Numbered from the stretch's first letter, positions 36,405 through 46,472 are shown. The stretch: DNA of 64,000 nt from an uncultured Bacteroidales bacterium (GCA_949297125.1 CASFRS010000001.1:1-64000), one strand, 5' to 3'. Translations and numbers: made by a program. Notes: generated by a model from the letters alone, not told the origin.

Positions 36405-37174
36405 TAGAGGCTCGGCATATAGAGAAGTCGTTCGACGGCAGGGTAATACTGCACGATATAACCGCAAAGTTCTACGAAGGGAAAACCAACCTTATCATAG
36501 GGCAGAGCGGTTCGGGTAAAACGGTGCTGATGAAGTCATTGGTAGGGCTTATAAAACCGGAAAAGGGAGAAATACTTTACGACGGCAGGGATTTCATGAA
36601 GTTCAACAGCGAAGAGACACGGCTGCTGCGTTCGGAAATAGGGATGCTGTTCCAGGGCTCGGCCCTGTTCGACTCCATGACCGTAATCGAGAACGTGATG
36701 TTCCCGTTGCTTATGTTTACCGACCAGACCTATCAGGAACGCAGGAAAAGAGCAGAATTCTGTCTGGAGAGAGTAAACCTTAAGGGTGCGGATAAACTGC
36801 ACCCGTCGGAACTGAGCGGCGGCATGCAAAAGCGCGCGGCCATAGCACGTGCAATAGCCCTCAACCCCAAATACCTGTTCTGCGACGAGCCCAACTCGGG
36901 CATCGACCCGCGCACATCGCTTGTCATAGACGCCCTTGTAAGCGACATCACGCACGAATACAACATAACCACCATAATCAATACGCACGACATGAACTCG
37001 GTTATGGGGATAGGCGAAAACATAATATTCCTGAACAAAGGGCATCTCGACTGGCAAGGGACCAAAGAGGAGATATTCACATCGAAAAGCGAATCGCTCA
37101 ACGACTTCGTCTTCGCCTCCAACCTGCTGAAAGAGGTACGGGAGTATGTCGTATCTAAAAACAGCAGACAATAG
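36401..37174 (+). CDS. mlaF: MlaF-like phospholipid transport ATPase
   Basis: 257 residues. Walker A GQSGSGKT near 33-40, signature LSGGMQKRAAIARAIA near 138-153, Walker B LFCDEPNSGIDP near 160. The GIDP ending and GGMQKR signature are typical for MlaF rather than generic importers. It drives the adjacent permease. Its start overlaps the permease gene by four bases, so the two are translationally coupled. Confidence 0.92.
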   Translation: MIEARHIEKSFDGRVILHDITAKFYEGKTNLIIGQSGSGKTVLMKSLVGLIKPEKGEILYDGRDFMKFNSEETRLLRSEIGMLFQGSALFDSMTVIENVMFPLLMFTDQTYQERRKRAEFCLERVNLKGADKLHPSELSGGMQKRAAIARAIALNPKYLFCDEPNSGIDPRTSLVIDALVSDITHEYNITTIINTHDMNSVMGIGENIIFLNKGHLDWQGTKEEIFTSKSESLNDFVFASNLLKEVREYVVSKNSRQ

Positions 37175-37564
37175 GCGCAACCATACCGGCACGCCGCAGG
37201 TGTTGTCAAGGATAGGCAAGGCTTGCATGATTCCCTGAAGCCGTATGCAGGGCTTATCAAAATCATCCGCACGCTCAAAACCGGTAATCCTGTTCATATT
37301 CAACAAGGCAGTTGAGTCAGGCCTTATTAAGCCCGATATAATTGATTCGGGGAAAAACGGATTCCCGTTTCTATCACCCTCCCCTGCCATGGCATACCCG
37401 TTACAGTTTATAGTGCGCATATCCTGCAAATACCCCATTCTTTTTTCATAACCGACACCCCGACAAAGAGATTAAACGCAGGGTTAAAACGCAGGAAGGG
37501 TGCGGGACTGCTTGAATCCCACACCCTTCCTTATCGGATATTCATCGACTGTTTACCGATGCTC
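37175..37564. other. Gene-free stretch between mlaF and dnaK
   Basis: 390 bp between convergent genes. It contains the dnaK terminator at 37494-37530. Otherwise no RNA gene, repeat or convincing reading frame was seen; a 68-codon plus-strand frame (37245-37451) has no recognisable features and is not called. Confidence 0.5.
37494..37530. terminator. Terminator of dnaK
   Basis: 14-base arms, 37494-37507 and 37517-37530, with one C-A mismatch and a 9-base loop. TTTT follows on the minus strand. It lies 34 bases beyond the dnaK stop. Confidence 0.8.
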
Positions 37565-39481
37565 TTATTTTACTTCCTCGAAATCTACGTCGGTAACATC
37601 GTTTTTCGTACCGTTGCCGGCTGAAGCATTGGCATTTGCATCGGCACCCTGTGCAGATGCTGCGCCTCCCTGCTGCTGAGCCTGTGCATTGTAGATATCC
37701 TGAGCCGCCGACTGCAATGCGGTATTCAACTCGGTCATTGCAGAGTCGATAGCTGCGATATCCTGTGCCTTGTGCGCATCTTTCAGTTTTGCCAAAGCCG
37801 ACTCTATCGTCGATTTCTTGTCTGCCGGTATCTTGTCACCAAGTTCCTTCAACTGCTTCTCGGTCTGGAATATCATGGCATCTGCCTGATTCAGCTTGTC
37901 GATACGCTCCTTCTCTTTTGCATCGGCATCAGCATTGGCTGCAGCCTCGTCTTTCATCCTCTTTATCTCCTCCTCGGTAAGGCCGCTGGAAGCCTCTATC
38001 CTGATGCTCTGCTCCTTGCCCGTACCTTTGTCTTTTGCCGATACGTTGAGGATACCGTTGGCATCGATGTCGAACGTTACCTCTATTTGAGGAACGCCAC
38101 GCATTGCTGCGGGTATTCCGTCCAAATGGAAGCGGCCTATCGTCTTGTTGTCCTTTGCCATGGGGCGTTCGCCCTGCAATACGTGTATTTCAACCGACGG
38201 CTGGTTGTCGACAGCGGTAGAGAACACCTCCGACTTGCGCGTAGGTATAGTGGTATTCGCGTCAATCAGTTTCGTCATAACGCCGCCCAAAGTCTCTATA
38301 CCGAGCGACAGCGGGGTTACGTCGAGCAGGAGGACGTCTTTTACGTCGCCCGTCAACACGGCACCCTGTATGGCTGCGCCTACGGCCACCACTTCATCGG
38401 GGTTTACGCCTTTCGACGGCGTGCGTCCGAAGAACTTCTCTACTATTGCCTGTACCGCGGGGATTCGGGTAGAACCGCCCACAAGAATTACCTCGTTTAT
38501 GTCGGATGCCGTTATCCCGGCGTCCTTAAGAGCCTGACGGCACGGTTCAATCGTGGCCTGTATAAGTTTGTCGGCAAGCTGCTCGAACTTGGCCCTTGTA
38601 AGGGTTTTTACAAGGTGTTTGGGCACTCCGTTTACCGGCATTATATACGGCAGGTTTATCTCCGTGGAGGTGGTGCTTGAAAGTTCTATCTTGGCTTTCT
38701 CGGCAGCCTCTTTCAAACGCTGCAGGGCCATAGGGTCCTTACGCAGGTCCACACCCTCCTCGGCCTGGAACTGATCTGCCAGCCAGTCGATTATTACGTG
38801 GTCGAAATCATCGCCGCCAAGGTGCGTATCGCCATTGGTCGACTTAACCTCGAATACTCCGTCGCCCAATTCAAGTATCGATATATCGAACGTTCCGCCA
38901 CCGAGGTCGAACACCGCAATCTTCATATCCTTGTCGGCCTTGTCCAGACCGTATGCCAAAGCGGCGGCAGTAGGCTCGTTTACTATACGCCTTACGTTAA
39001 GGCCGGCTATCTCGCCCGCCTCTTTGGTTGCCTGACGCTGCGAGTCGTTGAAATATGCGGGCACGGTAATTACGGCTTCCGTTACTTCCTGACCCAGATA
39101 GTCTTCGGCCGTTTTCTTCATCTTCTGGAGAATCATGGCCGAAATCTCCTGCGGCGAGTAAAGACGTCCGTCGATGTCGATACGCGGGGTATTGTTGCCG
39201 CTGTTCGCCACCTTGTACGGTACACGCTTTATTTCGTCCTGCACCCTGTCGAACGTTTCACCCATAAATCTCTTTATCGAGAAGATAGTCCGCGTAGGGT
39301 TGGTTATGGCCTGACGCTTTGCGGGGTCGCCCACCTTACGCTCCCCTCCGTCGACGAATGCGACGATAGACGGGGTTGTACGATGCCCCTCGCTGTTTGT
39401 TATGACAACCGGTTCGGTTCCTTCCATTACGGCTACACACGAGTTGGTTGTTCCCAAGTCTATTCCAATAATCTTTCCCAT
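37565..39481 (-). CDS. dnaK: Chaperone DnaK (Hsp70)
   Basis: 638 residues. N-terminal actin-fold ATPase with [16 protein letters not shown] near 5-20, [14 protein letters not shown] motif as [10 protein letters not shown] near 195, and [10 protein letters not shown] near 340. A substrate-binding beta domain (about 390-505) and helical lid end in the conserved DVDFEEVK. It folds and rescues proteins with DnaJ and GrpE, which are not in the window. A single-gene transcript bounded by a terminator. No CIRCE operator was seen upstream. Confidence 0.98.
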   Translation of the reverse strand: MGKIIGIDLGTTNSCVAVMEGTEPVVITNSEGHRTTPSIVAFVDGGERKVGDPAKRQAITNPTRTIFSIKRFMGETFDRVQDEIKRVPYKVANSGNNTPRIDIDGRLYSPQEISAMILQKMKKTAEDYLGQEVTEAVITVPAYFNDSQRQATKEAGEIAGLNVRRIVNEPTAAALAYGLDKADKDMKIAVFDLGGGTFDISILELGDGVFEVKSTNGDTHLGGDDFDHVIIDWLADQFQAEEGVDLRKDPMALQRLKEAAEKAKIELSSTTSTEINLPYIMPVNGVPKHLVKTLTRAKFEQLADKLIQATIEPCRQALKDAGITASDINEVILVGGSTRIPAVQAIVEKFFGRTPSKGVNPDEVVAVGAAIQGAVLTGDVKDVLLLDVTPLSLGIETLGGVMTKLIDANTTIPTRKSEVFSTAVDNQPSVEIHVLQGERPMAKDNKTIGRFHLDGIPAAMRGVPQIEVTFDIDANGILNVSAKDKGTGKEQSIRIEASSGLTEEEIKRMKDEAAANADADAKEKERIDKLNQADAMIFQTEKQLKELGDKIPADKKSTIESALAKLKDAHKAQDIAAIDSAMTELNTALQSAAQDIYNAQAQQQGGAASAQGADANANASAGNGTKNDVTDVDFEEVK

Positions 39482-39975
39482 TGTTCTATAGTTTTAAATG
39501 TTTATAATCTGTTTTTTCCGGCTCCGCCTTCCCGGCAGCGCCACTCCTGTTACTTCAAACAGTGTGCCAAAATGATGAGGCTGTACGCCAAAAGCGGCAA
39601 CAGGCCCTTACTTGCAGGAATGCGGGATACGGTTGACGGGAAATTTCTACGCATTTGGCAGAATTTATGACTATTTGGCAGGAATCCCGGCCGCCAAAAG
39701 CCGCAATGTTGCCGGAACACCTCTCTCCTATTGGCATCGCTTCCGCCTTTATGTTCTTTTTTAGCCCTTGCCTGTATATATATTCGGTATAATTGAGTAT
39801 CTTTGCATACGTGATTTTTCGGGAATGCTTCTTGGCTGGCAAAACTTACGAAAAGCCTGATTGTCGGGCAGATACATTCATAATTGCAAAGGCTGGCAGA
39901 TATTCATTCCGGAAATTTCAGCGGATTAACCGGACTGGGAAATATTACATGTCTTATTTTTAAATATTAACCGTT
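39482..39975. other. Intergenic region upstream of dnaK and the epimerase operon
   Basis: 494 bp between divergent genes. It holds a TATCTTTG box at 39798-39805 facing the epimerase operon and several ATTTGGCA-type words on the dnaK side (39565-39573 inverted, 39653-39660, 39673-39680). No CIRCE inverted repeat is present. A 95-codon minus-strand frame crosses the region but looks random. Confidence 0.5.
39798..39805 (+). promoter_or_regulatory. -7 box upstream of the methylmalonyl-CoA operon
   Basis: TATCTTTG, perfect TAnnTTTG, about 170 bases before the epimerase ATG. A long leader would follow. No well-spaced -33 element (nearest TTG is 27 bases away). Confidence 0.4.
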
Positions 39976-40389
39976 ATGAATTTAACTCACATCGAACATC
40001 TCGGTATTGCCGTAAAAAGCATCGAGGCAGCTCTTCCTTATTACGAAAAGGTTTTGGGTCTCAAGTGTTATAATATAGAAGAAGTGGCGGACCAGAAAGT
40101 AAAAACCGCCTTCCTGAAAATAGGCCAGACCAAGATAGAGTTGCTCGAACCGACAAGCGAAGAGAGCACAATTGCAAAATTTATAGCCAACAGAGGCGAA
40201 GGCATCCATCATATAGCATTCGCCACCGACAATGTCGTGGATGCGCTGGCCGATGCGGCCGGGAACGGCATCCGTCTGATAGACGCAGCCCCGAGAAAAG
40301 GCGCCGAAGGTCTCAACATTGCATTCCTCCACCCGAAATCGACCGGAGGGGTGTTGACCGAATTATGCGAAGATCCTAACAAGATATAA
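39976..40389 (+). CDS. mce: Methylmalonyl-CoA epimerase
   Basis: 137 residues, vicinal-oxygen-chelate fold. Metal ligands are suggested by [11 protein letters not shown] at the start, [10 protein letters not shown] near 75 and LTELCED near the end. It interconverts (R)- and (S)-methylmalonyl-CoA, supplying the S-form to the decarboxylase encoded next. Heads the operon that turns succinate-derived methylmalonyl-CoA into propionyl-CoA. Confidence 0.95.
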   Translation: MNLTHIEHLGIAVKSIEAALPYYEKVLGLKCYNIEEVADQKVKTAFLKIGQTKIELLEPTSEESTIAKFIANRGEGIHHIAFATDNVVDALADAAGNGIRLIDAAPRKGAEGLNIAFLHPKSTGGVLTELCEDPNKI

Positions 40390-40408
40390 TATTAAAGATT
40401 CTATTTTT

Positions 40409-41962
40409 ATGAGCAATCAACTTGAAAAGGTAAAAGAGCTTATAGCTCTTCGTGCCGAGGCCCGTTTGGGCGGCGGCGAAAAAGCCATAGATAAACAGCA
40501 TGCCAAAGGCAAATATACTGCTCGCGAGAGGATAGCCATGTTGCTCGACGAAGGGAGTTTCGAGGAAATGGACATGTTCGTAAAACACCGGTGTACCAAC
40601 TTCGGGCAGGACAAGAAAACGTTCCTCGGCGACGGTGTGGTTACCGGAAGCGGGACAATAGACGGACGTCTGGTATATGTATTTGCCCAGGACTTTACGG
40701 TATTCGGAGGGTCGCTGTCGGAAACCATGGCACAGAAAATCTGCAAGGTTATGGACCAGGCCATGAAAATGGGTGCGCCCGTAATAGGGCTCAATGACTC
40801 GGGAGGCGCACGTATACAGGAAGGTATCAACGCCCTGGCGGGATATGCAGAGATATTCCAGAGAAATATCCTGGCATCGGGCGTGATTCCCCAGATTTCC
40901 GGTATTTTCGGCCCTTGCGCCGGAGGAGCAGTATACTCCCCCGCCCTTACCGACTTCACCCTTATGATGGAAGGGACTTCATACATGTTCCTTACAGGTC
41001 CTAAAGTAGTCAAGGCCGTTACCGGCGAAGACGTTACGCAGGAAGACCTCGGCGGGGCGAGCGTACATGCAAGCAAGTCGGGCGTTACGCACTTTACGGC
41101 CGAGACCGAAGAAGAAGGGCTTGCATTTATAAGGAAACTGCTCAGCTACATACCCCAGAACAACCTGGAAGAGGCCCCGAGCGTTGAATGCAAGGACCCG
41201 ATAGACCGTCTTGAGGATTCGTTGAACGAAATTATCCCGGACAACCCCAACAAGGCATACGACATGTACGAAGTTATCAGCGCTATAGTAGATAACGGAG
41301 AGTTCCTTGAAGTACAGAAACTTTACGCACCCAACATAATAATAGGGTTCACCCGGTTCAACGGACAAAGTGTCGGCCTTATCGCAAACCAGCCCAGCAG
41401 CTATGCCGGTGTCCTTGACTGCAACGCCTCCCGCAAGGCTGCCCGTTTCGTAAGGTTCTGCGATGCATTCAACATCCCCCTGGTATCGCTCGTGGACGTT
41501 CCCGGATTCCTCCCCGGAACAGGGCAGGAATACAACGCCGTTATCCTTCACGGGGCGAAACTGCTGTACGCATACGGCGAGGCCACCGTACCCAAAGTAA
41601 CGGTAACGCTGAGAAAGTCGTACGGAGGCTCGCATATAGTGATGAGCTGCAAGCAGTTGCGCGGCGACATAAACTACGCATGGCCTTCGGCCGAGATTGC
41701 CGTCATGGGCGGTGCGGGTGCCGTTGAGGTGCTTTACGCAAAAGAGGCAAAAGAGGCTGCCGACCCGGCTGCATTCATGGCAGAGAAAGAAGCCGAGTAC
41801 ACCAAACTCTTCGCCAATCCTTACAATGCTGCAAAATACGGTTATATCGACGATGTAATAGAACCCCGCAATACCCGTTTCCGCATAATAAGGGCACTTC
41901 AGCAGTTGCAGACAAAGAAATTGTCCAATCCTGCCAAGAAGCACGGCAACATCCCTCTATAA
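40409..41962 (+). CDS. mmdA: Methylmalonyl-CoA decarboxylase alpha subunit (carboxyltransferase)
   Basis: 517 residues. Two crotonase-like carboxyltransferase halves carry the oxyanion motifs SGGARIQEG near 131-139, [14 protein letters not shown] near 169, and [14 protein letters not shown] near 363. It moves the carboxyl of methylmalonyl-CoA to the biotin carrier, releasing propionyl-CoA. Similar to PccB/MmdA; the following gamma, carrier and beta genes make the sodium-pumping decarboxylase the better call. It lies 19 bp after the epimerase gene. Confidence 0.94.
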   Translation: MSNQLEKVKELIALRAEARLGGGEKAIDKQHAKGKYTARERIAMLLDEGSFEEMDMFVKHRCTNFGQDKKTFLGDGVVTGSGTIDGRLVYVFAQDFTVFGGSLSETMAQKICKVMDQAMKMGAPVIGLNDSGGARIQEGINALAGYAEIFQRNILASGVIPQISGIFGPCAGGAVYSPALTDFTLMMEGTSYMFLTGPKVVKAVTGEDVTQEDLGGASVHASKSGVTHFTAETEEEGLAFIRKLLSYIPQNNLEEAPSVECKDPIDRLEDSLNEIIPDNPNKAYDMYEVISAIVDNGEFLEVQKLYAPNIIIGFTRFNGQSVGLIANQPSSYAGVLDCNASRKAARFVRFCDAFNIPLVSLVDVPGFLPGTGQEYNAVILHGAKLLYAYGEATVPKVTVTLRKSYGGSHIVMSCKQLRGDINYAWPSAEIAVMGGAGAVEVLYAKEAKEAADPAAFMAEKEAEYTKLFANPYNAAKYGYIDDVIEPRNTRFRIIRALQQLQTKKLSNPAKKHGNIPL

Positions 41963-41988
41963 TTTAGTATTGTTTAAAACGGAATTTT

Positions 41989-42930
41989 ATGAACAGATAC
42001 ATTGTTAAACGATACTTGACAGTATGTGCGGGCGTTATTTTTCTGCTTGCCGGCTATTCATGCGACAAGATAAGCGGTACGGGCGAATCGAAGGTCCTGC
42101 TGAACGAGGTTCTTGTAAACAACAAGACCAACTTCCAGGACGACTACGGCGTTCAGAGCCCGTGGATAGAGGTATTCAACAGGTCGTACGCCTCTATCGA
42201 CATTGCAGGATACCGCTTAGCGTTCTTCCGCCCCGGCATCGACACCGACACTACCGAGTATTTTATACCTAAGGGCGATGTACTGACGCTTATCAAACCG
42301 CGTCAGCACGCCTTGTTCTGGGCCGACGGCAAACCCAACCACGGAACGTTCCATACCAATTTCAAACTGGATACCGTGGGGGACATGTGGATTGGCCTTT
42401 ACGATTCGGGGCGCAAGCTTCTGGATTACGTATACATCAAGGAGAACCTGCTGGAAGCCGACCAGTCGTACGGCCGCATAAGCGATGCAGCCAAGGAGTG
42501 GGAAGTAAAGGGTACAGGCGAAGACAATTACATTACCCCGAGCACCAACAACAAGACAATCGGCAAAAGCCCCAAAATAACAAATTTTGAGGAACACGAC
42601 AGTATTGGCATAGGCATGTCCATAACCGCCATGCTGGTAGTTTTCGTCGGGCTTATACTGCTCTACCTGGCATTCCGGTTCATTGGCATGGTTGCCGTAA
42701 GCCGCAGCAAGAACAGGGCGATGAAAGTTCAGGGAATACCTTCGGCAGGCAAGAAAGACATGCACCAGTCTCCGGGCGAAGTGTATGCCGCCATAGCCAT
42801 GGCAATGCACGAATTCCAGAACGTACACGACGTAGAGGACACCGTCCTTACCATAAACAAGGTTAAACGGGCATATTCGCCGTGGAGCTCCAAGATTTAC
42901 GGTTTGCGTGAAACACCCAACAGAAAATAG
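41989..42930 (+). CDS. Lamin-tail domain protein fused to OadG-type gamma subunit
   Basis: 313 residues. A lipoprotein-like start with YSC near residue 25 is followed by a lamin-tail-like beta domain (about 35-165; LLNEVLVNNK, SPWIEVFNRS, DIAGYRLAF). A single membrane helix lies near 208-232 and a cytosolic tail follows. The second part is the place of OadG, the small gamma subunit tying the carboxyltransferase to the sodium pump. Classical OadG has only about 80-100 residues, so the secreted N-terminal domain is an addition. Located between mmdA and the biotin carrier gene. Confidence 0.8.
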   Translation: MNRYIVKRYLTVCAGVIFLLAGYSCDKISGTGESKVLLNEVLVNNKTNFQDDYGVQSPWIEVFNRSYASIDIAGYRLAFFRPGIDTDTTEYFIPKGDVLTLIKPRQHALFWADGKPNHGTFHTNFKLDTVGDMWIGLYDSGRKLLDYVYIKENLLEADQSYGRISDAAKEWEVKGTGEDNYITPSTNNKTIGKSPKITNFEEHDSIGIGMSITAMLVVFVGLILLYLAFRFIGMVAVSRSKNRAMKVQGIPSAGKKDMHQSPGEVYAAIAMAMHEFQNVHDVEDTVLTINKVKRAYSPWSSKIYGLRETPNRK

Positions 42931-42954
42931 TCTATTATTTAACATCTTTTCAAA

Positions 42955-43371
42955 ATGAAAGAATACAAGTATAAAATAAACGGGAATATCTATAATGTTA
43001 CCATAAACGAGATTGACGAGAACTTCGCCAATGTAGAAGTAAACGGTACTCCCTATAAAGTTGAGATGGACAAACCGGTAAAAGCTCCGGTAAAGATTAA
43101 CCGTCCTGCTCCGGCCAAACCTGCGGTAACCGTTGCCGCCCCGAAACCGGCAACCAGCAAGAGCGGCATAAAATCGCCCCTGCCCGGAGTAATACTGGAC
43201 ATCAAGGTAAACGTAGGCGATACTGTCAAGAAAGGCCAGACGGTAATTATCCTCGAGGCAATGAAAATGGAGAACAACATCAACACCACCAAAGACGGAA
43301 AGGTTGCCGAGATAAAGGTTAGCAAAGGCGAGTCCGTACTGGAAGGCACAGAACTGATAATCATAGAGTAA
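42955..43371 (+). CDS. mmdC: Biotin carboxyl carrier subunit of the decarboxylase
   Basis: 138 residues. A short N-terminal region and a Pro/Ala/Lys-rich linker (about 45-70) lead to a biotinyl domain with the EAMKM site near residue 103, where Lys carries biotin. It shuttles the carboxyl group from the alpha subunit to the membrane beta subunit. It starts 24 bp after the OadG-type gene and ends 1 bp before the beta gene. Confidence 0.93.
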   Translation: MKEYKYKINGNIYNVTINEIDENFANVEVNGTPYKVEMDKPVKAPVKINRPAPAKPAVTVAAPKPATSKSGIKSPLPGVILDIKVNVGDTVKKGQTVIILEAMKMENNINTTKDGKVAEIKVSKGESVLEGTELIIIE

Positions 43372-43372
43372 T

Positions 43373-44533
43373 ATGGAAGATTTCTTTTTATTTCTTAAAG
43401 ATAACCTGGCCGATTTCTGGACATACACGGGGTTTGCCAACGCTTCTTTGGGACATATCATAATGATTGTCGTGGGGATAGCGTTCATATACCTTGCAGT
43501 ATCCAAGGAATTCGAGCCTATGTTGTTGATTCCTATCGGATTCGGTATCCTTATAGGGAATATCCCCTTCAATATGGAAGCCGGGCTGAAAGTGGGAATT
43601 TATGAAGAAGGTTCGGTACTGAACATCCTGTACCAGGGCGTTACATCGGGCTGGTATCCTCCGCTTATATTCCTGGGCATAGGGGCCATGACAGACTTCT
43701 CGGCCCTGATTTCCAACCCTAAGCTCATGCTCATAGGTGCGGCTGCACAGTTCGGTATTTTCGGTGCGTACATGATAGCATTGGCCATAGGTTTCGACCC
43801 GAGCCAGGCCGGAGCTATCGGTATTATCGGCGGCGCGGACGGCCCTACAGCCATATTCCTGTCGTCGAAACTCGCCCCCAACCTTATGGGTGCCATTGCG
43901 GTATCGGCATACTCGTACATGGCGCTTGTTCCGGTTATCCAACCCCCTATCATGAGGTTGCTGACAACACGCAAGGAACGGGTTATACGGATGAAACCGC
44001 CGCGTGCCGTTTCACATACCGAGAAAGTGATATTCCCTATCATAGGGTTGCTGCTCACCTGTTTCCTCGTACCGTCCGGTCTGCCGCTTCTCGGTATGCT
44101 CTTCTTCGGTAACCTGCTTAAGGAAAGCGGCGTTACAAGGCGTCTGGCCGAAACGGCAAGAGGCCCGCTTATCGATACCATAACCATTCTGCTTGGTATT
44201 ACGGTAGGGGCGTCTACCCAGGCTTCGGAGTTCCTCACGTTCGACTCGGTGAAAATCTTCATACTCGGGGCCTTGTCGTTTATCATCGCCACGGCATCGG
44301 GAGTTATCTTTGTAAAGATATTCAACCTGTTATTGAAGAAAGACAGCAAAATAAACCCGCTTATCGGCAATGCCGGGGTTTCTGCAGTTCCCGACTCGGC
44401 CAGAATCTCGCAGATTCTCGGCCTTGAATACGACCCCACCAACTATCTGCTGATGCATGCAATGGGGCCGAATGTTGCAGGAGTAATCGGTTCGGCCGTT
44501 GCCGCCGGTGTGCTGCTCGGATTCCTTGCATAA
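43373..44533 (+). CDS. mmdB: Sodium-pumping decarboxylase beta subunit
   Basis: 386 residues, about nine membrane spans. Conserved OadB/MmdB motifs are IIGGADGPTAIF near 153-164 and the later GNLLKESGVTRRL near 244. It decarboxylates carboxybiotin and couples this to export of Na+, conserving energy from propionate formation. Last gene of the operon, followed by two hairpins. Confidence 0.95.
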   Translation: MEDFFLFLKDNLADFWTYTGFANASLGHIIMIVVGIAFIYLAVSKEFEPMLLIPIGFGILIGNIPFNMEAGLKVGIYEEGSVLNILYQGVTSGWYPPLIFLGIGAMTDFSALISNPKLMLIGAAAQFGIFGAYMIALAIGFDPSQAGAIGIIGGADGPTAIFLSSKLAPNLMGAIAVSAYSYMALVPVIQPPIMRLLTTRKERVIRMKPPRAVSHTEKVIFPIIGLLLTCFLVPSGLPLLGMLFFGNLLKESGVTRRLAETARGPLIDTITILLGITVGASTQASEFLTFDSVKIFILGALSFIIATASGVIFVKIFNLLLKKDSKINPLIGNAGVSAVPDSARISQILGLEYDPTNYLLMHAMGPNVAGVIGSAVAAGVLLGFLA

Positions 44534-44540
44534 CGTAAAA

Positions 44541-44559
44541 GAGGCAGGGGTTCTGCCTC
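44541..44559 (+). terminator. Small hairpin after mmdB
   Basis: GAGGCAG (44541-44547), 5-base loop, CTGCCTC (44553-44559). No T run follows, so it may only support the stronger hairpin 12 bases on. Confidence 0.4.
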
Positions 44560-44570
44560 TCCCTGCATAG

Positions 44571-44619
44571 AAAGAGACGTACAGGCCAGAAAAAGATGAA
44601 AAGGCCCGTACGTCTCTTT
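44571..44619 (+). terminator. Terminator of the methylmalonyl-CoA decarboxylase operon
   Basis: 12-bp outer stem AAAGAGACGTAC (44571-44582) with GTACGTCTCTTT (44608-44619), an inner GGCC/GGCC-like extension, and T residues through 44621. Confidence 0.85.
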
Positions 44620-44831
44620 TTACATGCAGTTCCGGCCTCTCCATATGCAGAGTATCACGGGCAAGCCGGTTATAAGGTTTTGGAAAAGACAAAAGGTTTG
44701 AGAACACCGCCTTTCCAGCCTATCGCCATACGTGCAATACAGTTCTGCATGCAGTGCGTACGGGATGCCAGTCTTTGCGGAGCATTTGTTTATAGTCCGG
44801 AAAACAGATACCACCGTATTGCAATTCTTAT

Positions 44832-44839
44832 TACCTTTG
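44832..44839 (+). promoter_or_regulatory. -7 box upstream of the GtrA-like gene
   Basis: TACCTTTG, perfect TAnnTTTG, 60 bases before the ATG at 44899. No spaced -33 element. Confidence 0.4.
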
Positions 44840-44898
44840 CATAACGGTATCCTGTATGCCGCGATACTGCATCATCGTCTGTAAAAACCGTTTTTATC

Positions 44899-45333
44899 AT
44901 GTCGATAGGAAAAGAAAAAAGGAAAGAGATTCTGCGTTTTGCCATTACCGGAACATTGGTTACGGCAATCCTGTACGGCGTGTACCTGCCTCTGACACTG
45001 ATAATGACCGACCAGCCGGGAAAAGCATACTCCATTGGTTTTGCCGTCAGTTTCGTGTCGAATTTCCTGCTGTCGAACTACTACACGTTCAAGACAAAAC
45101 CCACGGTCGAGAAAGCGGTCCTGTTCTGTGTAGTCCAGCTTATAAACTACATGCTCCAGATTGTCTGCTTCCAGTTCTTCATATTTATAGGCGTAAGCAA
45201 AATATGGGCTCCGGTTCCGGTATGGATATTCATATTCCCGGTAAACTTCATACTGATGAGAATATCCCTGAAAACTAACTCGGTAAAGGAACTTATGCAT
45301 AAAATCTTCAATATAGAGAAAAAGATAAGGTAA
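44899..45333 (+). CDS. GtrA-like membrane protein
   Basis: 144 residues with four predicted spans. The GtrA-family pattern is visible: ILRFAITGTLVTAILYGVY at the start and NFLLSNYYTFK near 52-62. Family members help pass lipid-linked sugars across the inner membrane for glycan modification, usually beside a GtrB glycosyltransferase. None is adjacent here, though the glycan locus begins 1.6 kb downstream. The call is by pattern only. Confidence 0.75.
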   Translation: MSIGKEKRKEILRFAITGTLVTAILYGVYLPLTLIMTDQPGKAYSIGFAVSFVSNFLLSNYYTFKTKPTVEKAVLFCVVQLINYMLQIVCFQFFIFIGVSKIWAPVPVWIFIFPVNFILMRISLKTNSVKELMHKIFNIEKKIR

Positions 45334-45450
45334 GTTCCCCGTTTTATGCGTTATATTCACGACACAGGACAAGGATTCGGGATATTGGCGAGGAGAAAAA
45401 AATGAGCATTTCAGTTTGGACTATCATTAACTGCTTAATATAATAGACTT

Positions 45451-45747
45451 ATGGCAAACAAAAGATTACTGAAAAAAGAGATAAACTACGTCATAGACGA
45501 GTTGATAACCGACTGCATTGTATGCGATGCTTTCGTATCCGGCAAAAAATGCTCGGAAATAGACAAATTAGTCGGCGACCTGTTTGCTGTCAAGGCCGAT
45601 TTCCTTGCCCGCGTAAACAGGACGGACGGGAAAGACAACCGCAAACTGGTAAAGAAATACTACAAATCGGTTATTGCCGATTTCGACAAGAAGATAGGCG
45701 AAGTTATTGCCGAACTTGAAAAACTGAACGGCAAACAGGCATTATAA
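45451..45747 (+). CDS. Conserved small helical protein, hypothetical
   Basis: 98 residues, rich in Lys/Asp/Glu and predicted all-helical (KKEINYVIDELITDC, KKYYKSVIADFDKKIGEVI). No signal peptide or membrane span. Similar short proteins occur, from memory, in many Bacteroidales without an assigned role. It stands alone between the GtrA-like and META genes; clean start at the ATG at 45451. Confidence 0.75.
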   Translation: MANKRLLKKEINYVIDELITDCIVCDAFVSGKKCSEIDKLVGDLFAVKADFLARVNRTDGKDNRKLVKKYYKSVIADFDKKIGEVIAELEKLNGKQAL

Positions 45748-45826
45748 TAGTAAAAGGAATCCCTTCTGCACAAGGGGGACGGGACACGGGATATTACTGC
45801 AGATACGTTTTTTTCAGGTTTCATAC

Positions 45827-46258
45827 ATGAACAGATTAAATATGTGCGCTGCTGCCATACTGGCGGCATGCGCTGCCCTTGCAGGGTGCAGCACCTGCAA
45901 AAATACCGCAATGACCGGGAGGTGGGACATAGAGAGCGTATACGGTACGGTTATAGAGAAAAACACGCAAAATCCGTGCTATCTGGAAATTGATACGGAA
46001 GCCGGCAGAATTGGCGGTTATGACGGCTGCAACAGCATAGGCGGCAGCTTTGTCAAGGGGAAGCGCGGAAAAATAAGCGTGAAGGGGATGATGTCCACAG
46101 CCCGATACTGCCCGGACCAGGGAGGATGCGAAATGTTGGGCAAAGCAGCCGGGGCGGCCGTTTCATGCAAGAGCAAAACCGAGGGCGGTAAACAATACCT
46201 GATTTTCAAGGACAATTCCGGAAAGGTATGCCTGAAGTTATACAAAAACGTTCCGTAA
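45827..46258 (+). CDS. META-domain lipoprotein
   Basis: 143 residues. Lipoprotein signal with ALAGC, Cys near residue 21. A META/HslJ-type domain follows: GRWDIESVYG near 31, YDGCNSIGGSF near 65 and the cysteine-bearing middle MSTARYCP. HslJ relatives are envelope proteins linked with heat or novobiocin tolerance in E. coli. In this phylum the role is unknown. It lies 79 bp after the helical hypothetical gene. Confidence 0.85.
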   Translation: MNRLNMCAAAILAACAALAGCSTCKNTAMTGRWDIESVYGTVIEKNTQNPCYLEIDTEAGRIGGYDGCNSIGGSFVKGKRGKISVKGMMSTARYCPDQGGCEMLGKAAGAAVSCKSKTEGGKQYLIFKDNSGKVCLKLYKNVP

Positions 46259-46407
46259 AGGCGCGGCAGGGCCTCAGGTCTGCAATGCGGGGCATCGGCA
46301 GGATGTAGTCCCGGCCTCGCGTATTATAGCCGTGCACCGGCACGGCGGCATGCCATATGCGGGACATGCAGCCGCGCACATGCTTGTACCGCACCGCATC
46401 GGATATG

Positions 46408-46441
46408 TTTGTTGCACAAAATCGCAGGTTTTATAACTTTG
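46408..46441 (+). promoter_or_regulatory. Promoter at the head of the surface-glycan locus
   Basis: TTTG (46408-46411) overlaps TTG (46412-46414), which is followed by a 19-base spacer and TAACTTTG (46434-46441). One of the best consensus matches in the window, 31 bases before the aminotransferase ATG. Confidence 0.65.
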
Positions 46442-46472
46442 CGCAATATTATCAGCCAACGTAAAAACGGAT

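Larger units (their letters stand above)
44534..44898. other. Gene-free stretch after the decarboxylase operon
   Basis: 365 bp. It contains two hairpins close to the operon end (44541-44559 and 44571-44619) and a TAnnTTTG box before the GtrA-like gene. A short plus-strand frame (44596-44844) shows no features of a protein and is not called. Confidence 0.5.

Noticed and set aside
39555..39842. 95-codon minus-strand frame upstream of dnaK
   Set aside because: Random-looking composition, no recognised motif, and it covers the likely control region of two operons.
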